NCBI RefSeq assembly: GCF_009857595.1
Contig: NZ_WWCU01000051.1
Span: forward strand, 1-32,987
Length of the DNA: 32,987 bases
DNA from: Pseudoduganella aquatica
GTDB taxonomy: Bacteria > Pseudomonadota > Gammaproteobacteria > Burkholderiales > Burkholderiaceae_D
Direction of reading: 5' to 3'
In this document: in pieces, positions 6,652 to 14,130 of the stretch
Numbering within the stretch: the stretch's first letter is position 1
Layout of the letters: the number at the start of each line of letters is the position of its first letter
Made by a program: the position numbers and the translations under genes
Notes under the pieces: generated by a model
Databases searched by the model: none
What the model saw: the letters and a program-made list of their open reading frames with translations, nothing else
What the model was told of the DNA's origin: nothing

Positions 6652-8934
6652 ATGATAACAAAACAGCTTTCTTCGGAACTCAGCCATACAGAACTACCAG
6701 AAGTATGGCGTGCCGAAGTGCAACAACAACTTTCCAACGGGGAAAACGTTTCAAGTGCGCTGGAGGTTGACCTCGACGCGCGCTTACATTTTTCCAAGGG
6801 CCTTGTGCTCGTCACCGAGCGCCGCATTATGGCACGCGCGCCGGGGGAAACGGTATGGCAATCTTGGCCTTACGGACAGGATTTGACGCTAAAACTGCAT
6901 GACCATGCGGGCGTCGGCCACCTGGAGTTATTTAACCAACAAGGCCGATTGGCCAACTGGCGCTTCACCCTGGGCCAGAATCTGCTGGCCATCCGCTTGT
7001 CCGAAAAGTTCGCCGCGCTGCGCGAGAGCTTTGTCACCGGCCAGCCGATCGTGCGCGACGAGGAGCACATCTGCCCGTCCTGCAAAGCCCCGCTGGAGCC
7101 GGACCAGGACGAGTGCCCGATCTGCACCAAGGTGGTCTACACGCCGCCATCCACCTGGACCCTGTTCCGCCTGTGGCGCTTCGCCAAGCCTTACCAGTGG
7201 CCGCTGCTGGCCGGTTTCCTGCTGATGCTGCTGAGTACCGCCGCGCACATGATTCCGCCCTACCTGACCATGCCGCTGATGGACAATGTGCTGATTCCTT
7301 ACCAGAGCGGCAAGCCGGTCGACAAGATGCTGGTGACCATGTACATGAGCGGCCTGCTCGCCTCGGCCGTGCTGGCGTGGATACTGGGCTGGGGCAAGAC
7401 CTATGTGCTGGCCCTGGTGTCCGAGCGCATCGGCGCGGACCTGCGCACCACAACCTATGAACACCTGCTGCGCCTGTCGCTGGAATACTTCGGCGGCAAG
7501 CGCACCGGCGACCTGATGTCGCGCATCGGCAGCGAATCGGACCGCATCTGCGTGTTCCTGTCGCTGCACCTGCTGGACTTCGCCTCCGACGTGCTGATGA
7601 TTATCATGACCGGCGTGATCCTGGTCTCCATCGACCCGTGGCTGGCCGCCATCACCCTGCTGCCGCTGCCCTTTATCGCTTGGCTGATCCACCTGGTGCG
7701 CGACCGCCTGCGCACCGGCTTTGAAAAAATCGACCGCGTGTGGGGTGAAGTGACCAATGTGTTGGCCGATACCATCCCCGGCATCCGCGTGGTGAAAGCC
7801 TTCGCCCAGGAGTCGCGCGAAGCGGGCCGCTTCCGCGTGGCCAACAAGCACAACCTGGCCGTGAACGACAAGCTGAACAAGGTGTGGTCGCTGTTTTCGC
7901 CCACCGTGTCTTTCCTGACCGAGCTGGGCCTGCTGGTGATCTGGGTGTTCGGCATCTACCAGGTATCGCAATCGCACATCACGGTCGGCGTGCTGAGCGC
8001 CTTCGTGGCTTACTCCAGCCGCTTCTACGGCCGCCTGGATTCAATGAGCCGCATCGTGTCCGTTACGCAAAAATCCGCCTCGGCCGCCAAGCGCATTTTC
8101 GACATCCTGGACCACGTATCGTCCGTGCCGGAGCCGTCCAACCCGGTCAAGATCGACAAGGTCAAAGGCAATATCGCGCTGCGCGAAGTGGGCTTCCGCT
8201 ACGGCAACCGCGCCGTCAACCGCAACATCTCCATCAATATCAAGGCCGGCGAAATGGTGGGCCTGGTGGGCCACTCCGGTTCGGGCAAGAGCACGCTGGT
8301 CAACCTGATCTGCCGTTTCTACGACGTGACCGAAGGCGCCATCCTGCTGGACGGCGTGGACATCCGCGCGCTGGGCGTGTCGGACTACCGCCGCAACATC
8401 GGCCTGGTGCTGCAGGAACCCTTCCTCTTCTTCGGCACCATCGCCGAGAACATCGCCTACGGCAAGCCGGACGCCACCCGCGAGCAAATCATTGCCGCCG
8501 CGCGCGCCGCGCATGCGCATGAATTCATCCTGCGCCTGGCGCAAGGCTACGACTCCATGGTGGGCGAGCGCGGCCAGGGCCTGTCCGGCGGCGAGCGCCA
8601 GCGTATTTCAATCGCGCGCGCGCTGCTGATCGACCCGCCTATCCTGATACTGGATGAGGCAACCGCCTCGGTGGACTCGGAAACCGAGAAGGAAATCCAG
8701 AAAGCGCTGGACAACCTGGTGACCGGCCGCACCACCATCGCCATCGCGCACCGCCTGTCCACGCTGCAAAAGGCGGACCGCCTGGTGGTGCTGGACCGTG
8801 GCCGCGTGGTGGAAGAAGGCGGGCACGACGAACTGATGGCCGCCGAAGGCGCCTACTACCGCCTCTACATGGCGCAAGCGCGCAACGTCGATACCGACCT
8901 TGACGATTCTCCGGGAAAACGACATGACGACTAA
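6652..8934 (+). CDS. Cyanophycin-associated ABC exporter with N-terminal zinc ribbon
   Basis: 760 residues; a half-size type I ABC exporter with extra N-terminal parts. Residues 1-135 form a beta-rich domain of unknown function (phrases LVTERRIMARAPGE and LELFNQQGR). Residues 141-158 are a zinc ribbon (CPSC...CPIC). Residues about 180-460 are a six-helix exporter membrane domain, and about 505-740 the ATPase with Walker A GHSGSGKST (540), LSGGERQ (644), Walker B ILILDEA (664) and H-loop His700. All ATPase motifs are intact, so a working homodimer is likely. The ATG at 6652 is preferred to a TTG at 6613; GGAG lies 11 bases upstream. NCBI uses the name cyanophycin metabolism-associated ABC transporter for this type. 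The substrate is unknown. It is divergent from cphA' and overlaps the next gene by 11 bases. Confidence 0.9.
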   Translation: MITKQLSSELSHTELPEVWRAEVQQQLSNGENVSSALEVDLDARLHFSKGLVLVTERRIMARAPGETVWQSWPYGQDLTLKLHDHAGVGHLELFNQQGRLANWRFTLGQNLLAIRLSEKFAALRESFVTGQPIVRDEEHICPSCKAPLEPDQDECPICTKVVYTPPSTWTLFRLWRFAKPYQWPLLAGFLLMLLSTAAHMIPPYLTMPLMDNVLIPYQSGKPVDKMLVTMYMSGLLASAVLAWILGWGKTYVLALVSERIGADLRTTTYEHLLRLSLEYFGGKRTGDLMSRIGSESDRICVFLSLHLLDFASDVLMIIMTGVILVSIDPWLAAITLLPLPFIAWLIHLVRDRLRTGFEKIDRVWGEVTNVLADTIPGIRVVKAFAQESREAGRFRVANKHNLAVNDKLNKVWSLFSPTVSFLTELGLLVIWVFGIYQVSQSHITVGVLSAFVAYSSRFYGRLDSMSRIVSVTQKSASAAKRIFDILDHVSSVPEPSNPVKIDKVKGNIALREVGFRYGNRAVNRNISINIKAGEMVGLVGHSGSGKSTLVNLICRFYDVTEGAILLDGVDIRALGVSDYRRNIGLVLQEPFLFFGTIAENIAYGKPDATREQIIAAARAAHAHEFILRLAQGYDSMVGERGQGLSGGERQRISIARALLIDPPILILDEATASVDSETEKEIQKALDNLVTGRTTIAIAHRLSTLQKADRLVVLDRGRVVEEGGHDELMAAEGAYYRLYMAQARNVDTDLDDSPGKRHDD

Positions 8935-9409
8935 TCTCACCCTCAACACCAGCTTCACCCTGGCGCGCGACAGCTTCGGCCGCCTGAACCTGACCGACGC
9001 CGCCGGCGCCCTGCACGAAAACGTGTCGCCGGTGCGCGCCTTCCCCATCCAGGCGCCCGAACAGGGCATCTCCCTGGTGAGCACGGACGGCAAGGAAGTT
9101 GCGTGGATAGAAAGCCTGGGCGAGCTGTCCGGCGCCAACGCGGCGCTGGTGCGCGAGGAACTGCAGGGGCGCGAGTTCATGCCGGAAATCGCCCGCATCC
9201 TGTCCGTGACCAGCTATGCCACGCCGTGCACCTGGAGCGTGGACACCAACCGCGGCCCCACCGAGTTCGTGCTGCGCGGCGAGGAAGACATCCGCCGCAT
9301 CGGCAGCGACACGCTGCTGGTGTCGGACAACCACGGCATCCACTTCCTGATCCGCAACCAGTACGAACTGGACAAGCACAGCAAGAAGATCCTGGACCGC
9401 TTCCTGTAA
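8924..9409 (+). CDS. Cyanophycin-associated DUF1854 protein
   Basis: 161 residues with no signal peptide or membrane helix, so probably cytosolic. The sequence reads as mostly beta strand (FGRLNLTDAAG, GISLVSTDGKEVAWIE, FVLRGEEDIRRI, TLLVSDNHGIHFLIRN) with a helix LVREELQGREFMPEI in the middle and an RNQYELDKHSKKILDRFL end, matching DUF1854. Its function is not known. This family is repeatedly found next to cyanophycin synthetase genes, and here it starts inside the last 11 bases of the ABC exporter gene, so translation is probably coupled. It may be a partner of the exporter or of the polymer granule; that is inference. The start at 8924 is favoured by the GGGAAAA just upstream. Confidence 0.9.
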   Translation: MTTNLTLNTSFTLARDSFGRLNLTDAAGALHENVSPVRAFPIQAPEQGISLVSTDGKEVAWIESLGELSGANAALVREELQGREFMPEIARILSVTSYATPCTWSVDTNRGPTEFVLRGEEDIRRIGSDTLLVSDNHGIHFLIRNQYELDKHSKKILDRFL

Positions 9410-9846
9410 TGAAGCAGAAATCGCTCTCGGCCGGCGCGGTCATCCTGCATGGCAGCGGCGAAGCGCGCCGCTACCTGCTGATGCGCTGCTTCCAGTACTG
9501 GGACTTCCCGAAAGGGATGGTCGAGCCGGGCGAATCGCCCTTCCTGGCCGCGCAGCGGGAAATCTACGAGGAAGCCACGCTGCGCGACCTGGCCTTCCCC
9601 TGGGGCGAGCAGTTCACGGAAACCGCGCCCTACGGCGACGGCAAGGTGGCGCGCTACTACCTGGCCGTGAGTCCCACGCGCGACGTGGTGCTGGGCGTAA
9701 GCGAGGAACTGGGCTTCCCAGAGCACGACGAATTCCGCTGGGTGGACGTGGACGAAGCGCGCTCCCTGCTGGGCGCCCGGGTGCGCGCCGTGCTGGAGTG
9801 GGCGCACCAGCTCAGCGCCACCCCCCCGGCCTCCCCGTCCGCCTGA
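9409..9846 (+). CDS. NUDIX hydrolase
   Basis: 145 residues. NUDIX enzymes hydrolyse nucleoside diphosphates linked to another group. The Nudix box is at 36-57: G36-MVEPG-E42, then seven residues, then REIYEE (50-55). The usual Gly after REUxEE is Thr57, so the box is slightly off consensus, but all metal-binding Glu residues are present. The start of the protein (SAGAVILHGSGEARRYLLMRC) and YWDFPKGMVEPGE resemble bis(5'-nucleosyl)-tetraphosphatase-like members; the substrate cannot be told. Its ATG shares one base with the DUF1854 stop (TAATG), making it third in a tightly coupled operon with the cyanophycin-linked exporter. A terminator follows. Confidence 0.9.
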   Translation: MKQKSLSAGAVILHGSGEARRYLLMRCFQYWDFPKGMVEPGESPFLAAQREIYEEATLRDLAFPWGEQFTETAPYGDGKVARYYLAVSPTRDVVLGVSEELGFPEHDEFRWVDVDEARSLLGARVRAVLEWAHQLSATPPASPSA

Positions 9847-9874
9847 GCACACCACGAAAGTAGTCAAAAAGCAA

Positions 9875-9918
9875 CATCCTTTGCGCTGCCAGCCAGCACT
9901 AGGTGCTGCTTTTTGTTT
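9875..9918 (+). terminator. Rho-independent terminator after the NUDIX gene
   Basis: CAGCAC (9894-9899), loop TAG and GTGCTG (9903-9908) form a perfect hairpin followed by CTTTTTGTTT. An alternative outer stem, CAAAAAGCA (9875-9883) with TGCTTTTTG (9906-9914), would compete for the same bases and could end transcription too. Confidence 0.8.
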
Positions 9919-9997
9919 ACATTGTTTTCCCCCGGGTCTAGCATCATAGGCGTGGGCAATTTTGATTGCCTATGAAGAAACCACGCCGGAGACCGCC

Positions 9998-10495
9998 ATG
10001 AGCCGCACCCCACTCGTCCGCCAACTTAGCCTGCTGCTGGCAGCCGGCTGGCTGGCTGCGGTGGCGCCGCAAGCCTGGGCCAGCGACGCCACACTCCCGT
10101 CAACCCCGTCCCAGTCTTCCGCAGCCCTCACCCAGCCCGCCGCCGCGTCCGCATTTGATGCGATCGAACAGCCAGACCCGCTGTCGCTGTCGGCCGCCAA
10201 CAGCTTTACCCACGTCTACCTGACTCCCGCCGGCTTCTCGCGGACGCCAGCCAATGACAGCAACGGCAGCCGCCTGCACCTGCCGCGCCAGGACCCGGAT
10301 CTGGACGCCATCGATCCCTATGGCGGCTCGCGCTACCCGGCCAGGCCGGACGACGAGATCAGTCCCGCCGCGCTGTGGATTTCCGGGCTGGGCCTGCTCA
10401 CCGCCACCATTTCCGGCATTCTGCTCTATGCGCGCAACCCCATTTCGCGCAAGCGCAAGTACCGCAACCGGCCCGGCGAATCGCGCCGCAGGTAA
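9998..10495 (+). CDS. Secreted single-span membrane protein of unknown function
   Basis: 165 residues; I do not recognise a family. A Sec signal peptide is clear (residues 1-28, hydrophobic SLLLAAGWLAAVAP, cleavage after AWA). Residues 29-120 are rich in Ser, Pro and Ala and look largely unstructured. One membrane helix (about 124-145, ALWISGLGLLTATISGILLYA) is followed by a strongly basic tail (RKRKYRNRPGESRRR). This predicts a periplasm-facing protein anchored by its C-terminus. The layout resembles sortase-like sorting signals, but no PEP-CTERM or LPXTG motif is present. CGGAGA precedes the ATG by a normal distance. It stands alone, after a terminator, and is convergent with the LytTR gene with a 5-base gap. 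Confidence 0.72.
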   Translation: MSRTPLVRQLSLLLAAGWLAAVAPQAWASDATLPSTPSQSSAALTQPAAASAFDAIEQPDPLSLSAANSFTHVYLTPAGFSRTPANDSNGSRLHLPRQDPDLDAIDPYGGSRYPARPDDEISPAALWISGLGLLTATISGILLYARNPISRKRKYRNRPGESRRR

Positions 10496-10500
10496 AAGCC

Positions 10501-11256
10501 CTACATCCCCTTGAACCGATGCTGGAAACGCTGGCTCACCGGCAGGCGCGCCGCGTGGCCGCGCAGTGACAGCCACAGCGCCCCATCGCCATCCCTGACG
10601 GCGGCAGCGATACGCTTTACCGCCACCACATGGCTGCGGTGCACCTGCCAATAGCCCGCCTCGTCCAGCATCTCGGCCAGCTCCTTGAGCGGCGTGCGGA
10701 TATGGGCCTCGAGCTTGTCCGTCACCACCCGCGTGTACTTCGCCTCCGCCGAAAAATAGACCACGTCCGCCAGGTCGATGAAATGGATGGTCTGGCCGAC
10801 GGACGCCTGCAGCCAGGACGGCGCGGACGGTTTCGGCTGCAGCCGCGCCATCAGGCGCGTAAGGTCCGGCGGGGGCTGGTTCAGGCGGGCACGCACACGC
10901 TCAACGCAGCGCGCCAGCCGGGCCGGGTCGGCTGGCTTGAGTACATAGTCCACCGCGCCCTCGTCGAAAGCCGCCACCGCGTGTTCATGGAACGCGGTCA
11001 CGAACACCACATGCGTGCGCAGGCCGAAGGTGCGCGCCAGTTCCAGCCCGCTGAGCCCCGGCATGCGGATATCGAGAAAGGCCACGTCCGGCGCCAGTTC
11101 CTGCGCCATGCGCAGCGCCTGGTAGCCATCCCCCGCCTCGCCCACCAGCTCGGCCTCGGGCCACAGCCGGCGCAGCGCCTCGGCCAATTCGGCGCGCAGC
11201 AAAGGCTCGTCGTCCGCAATCATCACGCGCGGACGCGCCGCCATAAATTCATTCAT
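10501..11256 (-). CDS. LytTR-family response regulator
   Basis: 251 residues. Receiver domain (about 9-125) with the acidic pair D15-D16, phospho-acceptor D62 (FLDIRMPG), T87 and K107 (VLKPAD), then a LytTR DNA-binding domain (about 148-250; VVYFSAEAKYTRVVT, LDEAGYWQVHRSHVV). It acts in the cytosol as the output of the kinase encoded just upstream. Its ATG overlaps the kinase stop by four bases (ATGA), so the two are translated together. It belongs to the leftward operon secreted protein - kinase - regulator. The target genes are not visible, though a LytTR-like half-site sits upstream of the operon (12981-12989). Confidence 0.95.
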   Translation of the reverse strand: MNEFMAARPRVMIADDEPLLRAELAEALRRLWPEAELVGEAGDGYQALRMAQELAPDVAFLDIRMPGLSGLELARTFGLRTHVVFVTAFHEHAVAAFDEGAVDYVLKPADPARLARCVERVRARLNQPPPDLTRLMARLQPKPSAPSWLQASVGQTIHFIDLADVVYFSAEAKYTRVVTDKLEAHIRTPLKELAEMLDEAGYWQVHRSHVVAVKRIAAAVRDGDGALWLSLRGHAARLPVSQRFQHRFKGM

Positions 11257-12350
11257 GCCACCGTCCCCGTCGATACAGCCGCCGCGCCGGCCCAGGACAG
11301 GGGCAGCCGAAGCTCGGCTTCCGTCCGCCCCTCGCCGCCAGTCCGCAGTTCAAATCCCGCGCTGTCGCCGAACTGGGCCGCCAGCCGCTCGCGTACATTG
11401 CGCAAACCCACGCCGCTGCCGAACACCGTTTGCGCCAGTCCAGCGCCGCTGTCGGCCACCAATATATGCAAAACCCCGCCTACCTGCGCAGCGCTGACGC
11501 TCACACGCACTTCGCCCGGCTTGGCCTCCACCCCGTGCCGCACCGCGTTTTCCACCAGCGACATCAGCATCAGCGGCGGCATGGCGGCCAGCTTCAGCTC
11601 CGCCGGGCAGGCCACGTCAAACGACATCCGCTCGCCGAACCGTATCGCCATCAGCGCCAGATAGTGCTCCGCCAGCTCGCACTCGCGTCCCAATGTGGAT
11701 GAGGGCGTGCGCATATCGGGCAGCGCGGTGTGCAGATAGGCGATCAGATGGTCCAGCATGCGCACCGCCTTTTCCGGCTCATGCCGCGCCAGGTAGCGCG
11801 TGTTCGCCAGCGTGTTGTACAGGAAGTGCGGCTCGACCTGCGCCTGCAGGGACTTGAGCTCGGCCGCCAGCGCGGACTGCTTTAGCCCAGCCATTTGCAG
11901 CGCCTGTGATTGCCGCCGCAAAGCCGCCAGCGGGAACGCCAGCAGCAAAGCGCACAGCGCCAAAGCGCTACCGAAAATGCGGCCATCGCCCAAGCCGTCA
12001 ATGCCAAGCCCAGCTTTCAGAACGCGATAAACCAGCACGGCGCCACCCGCCCCCGCAACCACGCCGGCTGCCAGGCCGGCCCACGCCCAGGCCCAGCCTT
12101 GGTCCTGGGCGGACTGCTGCGGCGGCAGTACCAGCCGCACCAGCAGCAGCAACGCGGCAGCGATGGCCAGCGCCGCCAGCAAGGCGCCGAACAACGCCAA
12201 CCACGCCAGCGAATGCTTGTGCCACGCGGCCACCACCAACAGCAGCAATATGGCGGCGCTGGCCGCCGCCTGTTTTCCGCTACAGCCGGCCAGCCGCAGC
12301 AGGGCTGGCGCAGGCCCCAGTTCCGCCTCCGGAAATGCCGTACCCGCCAT
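11253..12350 (-). CDS. LytS/YehU-type sensor histidine kinase
   Basis: 365 residues. The N-terminal third is very hydrophobic with about four membrane helices (about 28-45, 48-73, 88-110, 124-143) and almost no periplasmic domain. The His_kinase domain follows: LQAQVEPHFLYNTLANTRYLAR with phospho-acceptor His175, and an HATPase part with N-box SLVENAVRHG (about 264-273), G-box ADSGAG (299-304) and GSGVGLRNVRERL (311-323). It should autophosphorylate and pass phosphate to the LytTR regulator. With so little outside the membrane, it may sense the membrane itself or a partner protein; the secreted protein encoded directly upstream, whose stop overlaps this start by one base (TAATG), is a candidate. 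The partner idea is inference. Confidence 0.94.
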   Translation of the reverse strand: MAGTAFPEAELGPAPALLRLAGCSGKQAAASAAILLLLVVAAWHKHSLAWLALFGALLAALAIAAALLLLVRLVLPPQQSAQDQGWAWAWAGLAAGVVAGAGGAVLVYRVLKAGLGIDGLGDGRIFGSALALCALLLAFPLAALRRQSQALQMAGLKQSALAAELKSLQAQVEPHFLYNTLANTRYLARHEPEKAVRMLDHLIAYLHTALPDMRTPSSTLGRECELAEHYLALMAIRFGERMSFDVACPAELKLAAMPPLMLMSLVENAVRHGVEAKPGEVRVSVSAAQVGGVLHILVADSGAGLAQTVFGSGVGLRNVRERLAAQFGDSAGFELRTGGEGRTEAELRLPLSWAGAAAVSTGTVA

Positions 12351-12922
12351 TACAGCGCAGGCTCCAATGGCAGCGTGCGGGTGCGCGCAAAGACATCAAC
12401 CGGCACGTCTTTGCCTACTACCTCCACACTGATATTGTCGATCCACGTCTCGCCGGAACCCCGGCTGATCAGGCCAAGTGACACCATGCTCGCATCCTCA
12501 GCCACATCCAGCACCACGCTGCGGCGTTCCCATACCATGGTGCCTTTCATTGGCTTCTCCACGGTGTTGTAGAACGATGCCGAGTGCTTCCGCGGCGTAT
12601 CAACCCGCATCCACAGGCCTGCATAGCCGCTCACCGCGTGGGTCATGACGTCCGCCTGCAGACGCAGCCTCTTGCCACGATAATTCTCGGCCGAGAACTG
12701 CTGCATGAGCGTTCCGAAGCTCGTACCGTCGCCCGAAACCATGCGCAGATACTTGGCGCCCCTGTTTCCGCTGGCGCTGCCGTCGAGATCCACGCCGGTT
12801 CGATACATTTCCGGCGACTTTCCTGAAACGAACCAAGGTTCTGGTACTGAGGAAGCCGGCTGCGCCATCGCCAATACACAAGCTGCGGCCGACGCGGCAG
12901 TAAGTACAAAGTGAGGTTTCAT
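12350..12922 (-). CDS. Secreted beta-sandwich protein, possible kinase partner
   Basis: 190 residues; no assigned family. The Sec signal peptide is residues 1 to about 25 (MKPHFVLTAASAAACVLAMAQPASS). The rest reads as beta strands typical of a jelly-roll or carbohydrate-binding-like domain: RGAKYLRMVSGD, YRGKRLRLQADVMTH, GYAGLWMRVDT, MVWERRSVVLDVAEDASMVSLGLIS, GETWIDNISVEVV. Similar domains occur in sensor and regulator proteins of related bacteria, from memory. The start at 12922 is chosen over 12937 because it puts the signal peptide at the N-terminus and has GGGA upstream. It is the first gene of the operon with the LytS-type kinase, so a periplasmic sensing or ligand role is plausible but unproved. 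Confidence 0.75.
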   Translation of the reverse strand: MKPHFVLTAASAAACVLAMAQPASSVPEPWFVSGKSPEMYRTGVDLDGSASGNRGAKYLRMVSGDGTSFGTLMQQFSAENYRGKRLRLQADVMTHAVSGYAGLWMRVDTPRKHSASFYNTVEKPMKGTMVWERRSVVLDVAEDASMVSLGLISRGSGETWIDNISVEVVGKDVPVDVFARTRTLPLEPAL

Positions 12923-12937
12923 AATGCATTTTCCCAT

Positions 12938-12959
12938 GGCATGACCAAATTGTCATGCC
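12938..12959. promoter_or_regulatory. Perfect 8-bp inverted repeat upstream of the LytTR operon
   Basis: GGCATGAC (12938-12945) and GTCATGCC (12952-12959) are exact reverse complements around a 6-base spacer, ending 16 bases before the ATG of the secreted-protein gene. Its position suits an operator near the transcription start or a leader hairpin. Confidence 0.55.
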
Positions 12960-12972
12960 GGCCACTTTGCCG

Positions 12973-12989
12973 AAACGGGAACCGTTTGG
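12973..12989. promoter_or_regulatory. Inverted repeat containing a LytTR-like half-site
   Basis: AAACGG (12973-12978) and CCGTTT (12982-12987) pair around GAA. The nine bases ACCGTTTGG (12981-12989) fit the LytTR half-site consensus as I remember it ([TA][AC][CA]GTTN[AG][TG]). No second direct copy at the usual spacing was found, so autoregulation is only a suggestion. Confidence 0.3.
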
Positions 12990-13083
12990 GGGCTCCGTGC
13001 GACAAGCGCGCCCCGGCACCGACCAGCGCACGCAAAGCGCGACGAATGCGTTACATTAGTGTTTTTTTAATTGACCAAAAACC

Positions 13084-14124
13084 ATGCCGACCATGCCCGC
13101 CGGACGCATCCTGCTCTCCGCCCTCGTGTTCCTGCCGCTGCTTGCGCGCGCAGCCTGCACCTCGCCCACCCAGCCCCTGAACGAGGAAGGCTACGTGAAG
13201 ATAGGCGGCATCGAGCAATGGGTGACGATCAAGGGCAGCAGCTGCGCCAACCCGGTGGTGCTGATTGTGCACGGCGGCCCCGGCAACCCCATGAGCCCCT
13301 ATGCCGCCAAGCTCTATGGCCCATGGGAGAAGGACTACACCCTGGTGCAGTGGGACCAGCGCGGCGCAGGCCGCACCTACGCAAAAAGCCCGCCGGCGGA
13401 AGGCGAAACGCTCACGCTTGAACGCCTGGCCAGCGACGGCAACGAAGTGGCCAGCTACGTTTCCCGCCACCTGGGCAAACAAAAACTGATCCTCATGGGC
13501 AGCTCCTGGGGCTCCATCCTCGGCGTGCACATGCTCAAAGGGAGCCCGTCCCAATATGCGGCCTATGTCGGCACCGCCCAGGTGGTAAACGGCACCGGCA
13601 CGCAGATCAGCAGCTATGCCGCCGTGATGGCGATCGCGCGCGCCACGCAGGACCAGGACGTGACAGCTAAGCTCGACGCCCTGGGCGCCCCGCCCTGGAC
13701 CAACCCGCGCAACTTCGGCGTGCTGCGCCGCGCGGTACGGAAGTATGAAGGCCAGCGCACCGAGCCCGCACCGAAGGAGTGGTGGCAGCCCGAGGCGCAG
13801 TACGCAACGCCCCAGGCGCAAGCGGACTACGAGGCAGGCGAAGACTACTCCTTCGTACAGTTCGTCGGCATGAAAGGCGACGGCATGGCCTCCAAGGTGA
13901 ACCTGCCCGCGCTGGGCACAAGCTTCCCCATGCCGGTCTTCATGGTGCAGGGAGCGGACGACTTGCTGACGCTCCCGCACGACACGCGCCGCTATTTCGA
14001 CAGCATCAATGCGCCGCAAAAGGAATACATCACCGTTCCCCGCACCGGCCACGATCCCAACCAGCCCATGCTGGACGCCCAGTTCAAGCTACTGCAGGAG
14101 CGCGTGCGCAAGCTGGCGCTGTAG
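13084..14124 (+). CDS. Secreted alpha/beta hydrolase (proline iminopeptidase-like)
   Basis: 346 residues with a Sec signal peptide (about 1-23, cleavage near ARA-AC). It has the alpha/beta hydrolase fold with the S33-type features HGGPG (63-67, oxyanion hole), WDQRGAGRT (90-98), nucleophile Ser141 in GSSWGS, Asp292 or Asp293 in QGADD and His323 in RTGHD. These match the proline iminopeptidase group, but many such proteins act on other esters or amides, so the substrate is open. The signal peptide places it in the periplasm or outside. No clear ribosome site precedes the ATG at 13084; an in-frame ATG at 13093 is an alternative start. It runs divergently from the LytTR operon and ends 6 bases from a convergent TonB-dependent receptor gene. 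Confidence 0.87.
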   Translation: MPTMPAGRILLSALVFLPLLARAACTSPTQPLNEEGYVKIGGIEQWVTIKGSSCANPVVLIVHGGPGNPMSPYAAKLYGPWEKDYTLVQWDQRGAGRTYAKSPPAEGETLTLERLASDGNEVASYVSRHLGKQKLILMGSSWGSILGVHMLKGSPSQYAAYVGTAQVVNGTGTQISSYAAVMAIARATQDQDVTAKLDALGAPPWTNPRNFGVLRRAVRKYEGQRTEPAPKEWWQPEAQYATPQAQADYEAGEDYSFVQFVGMKGDGMASKVNLPALGTSFPMPVFMVQGADDLLTLPHDTRRYFDSINAPQKEYITVPRTGHDPNQPMLDAQFKLLQERVRKLAL

Positions 14125-14130
14125 GCGCGC

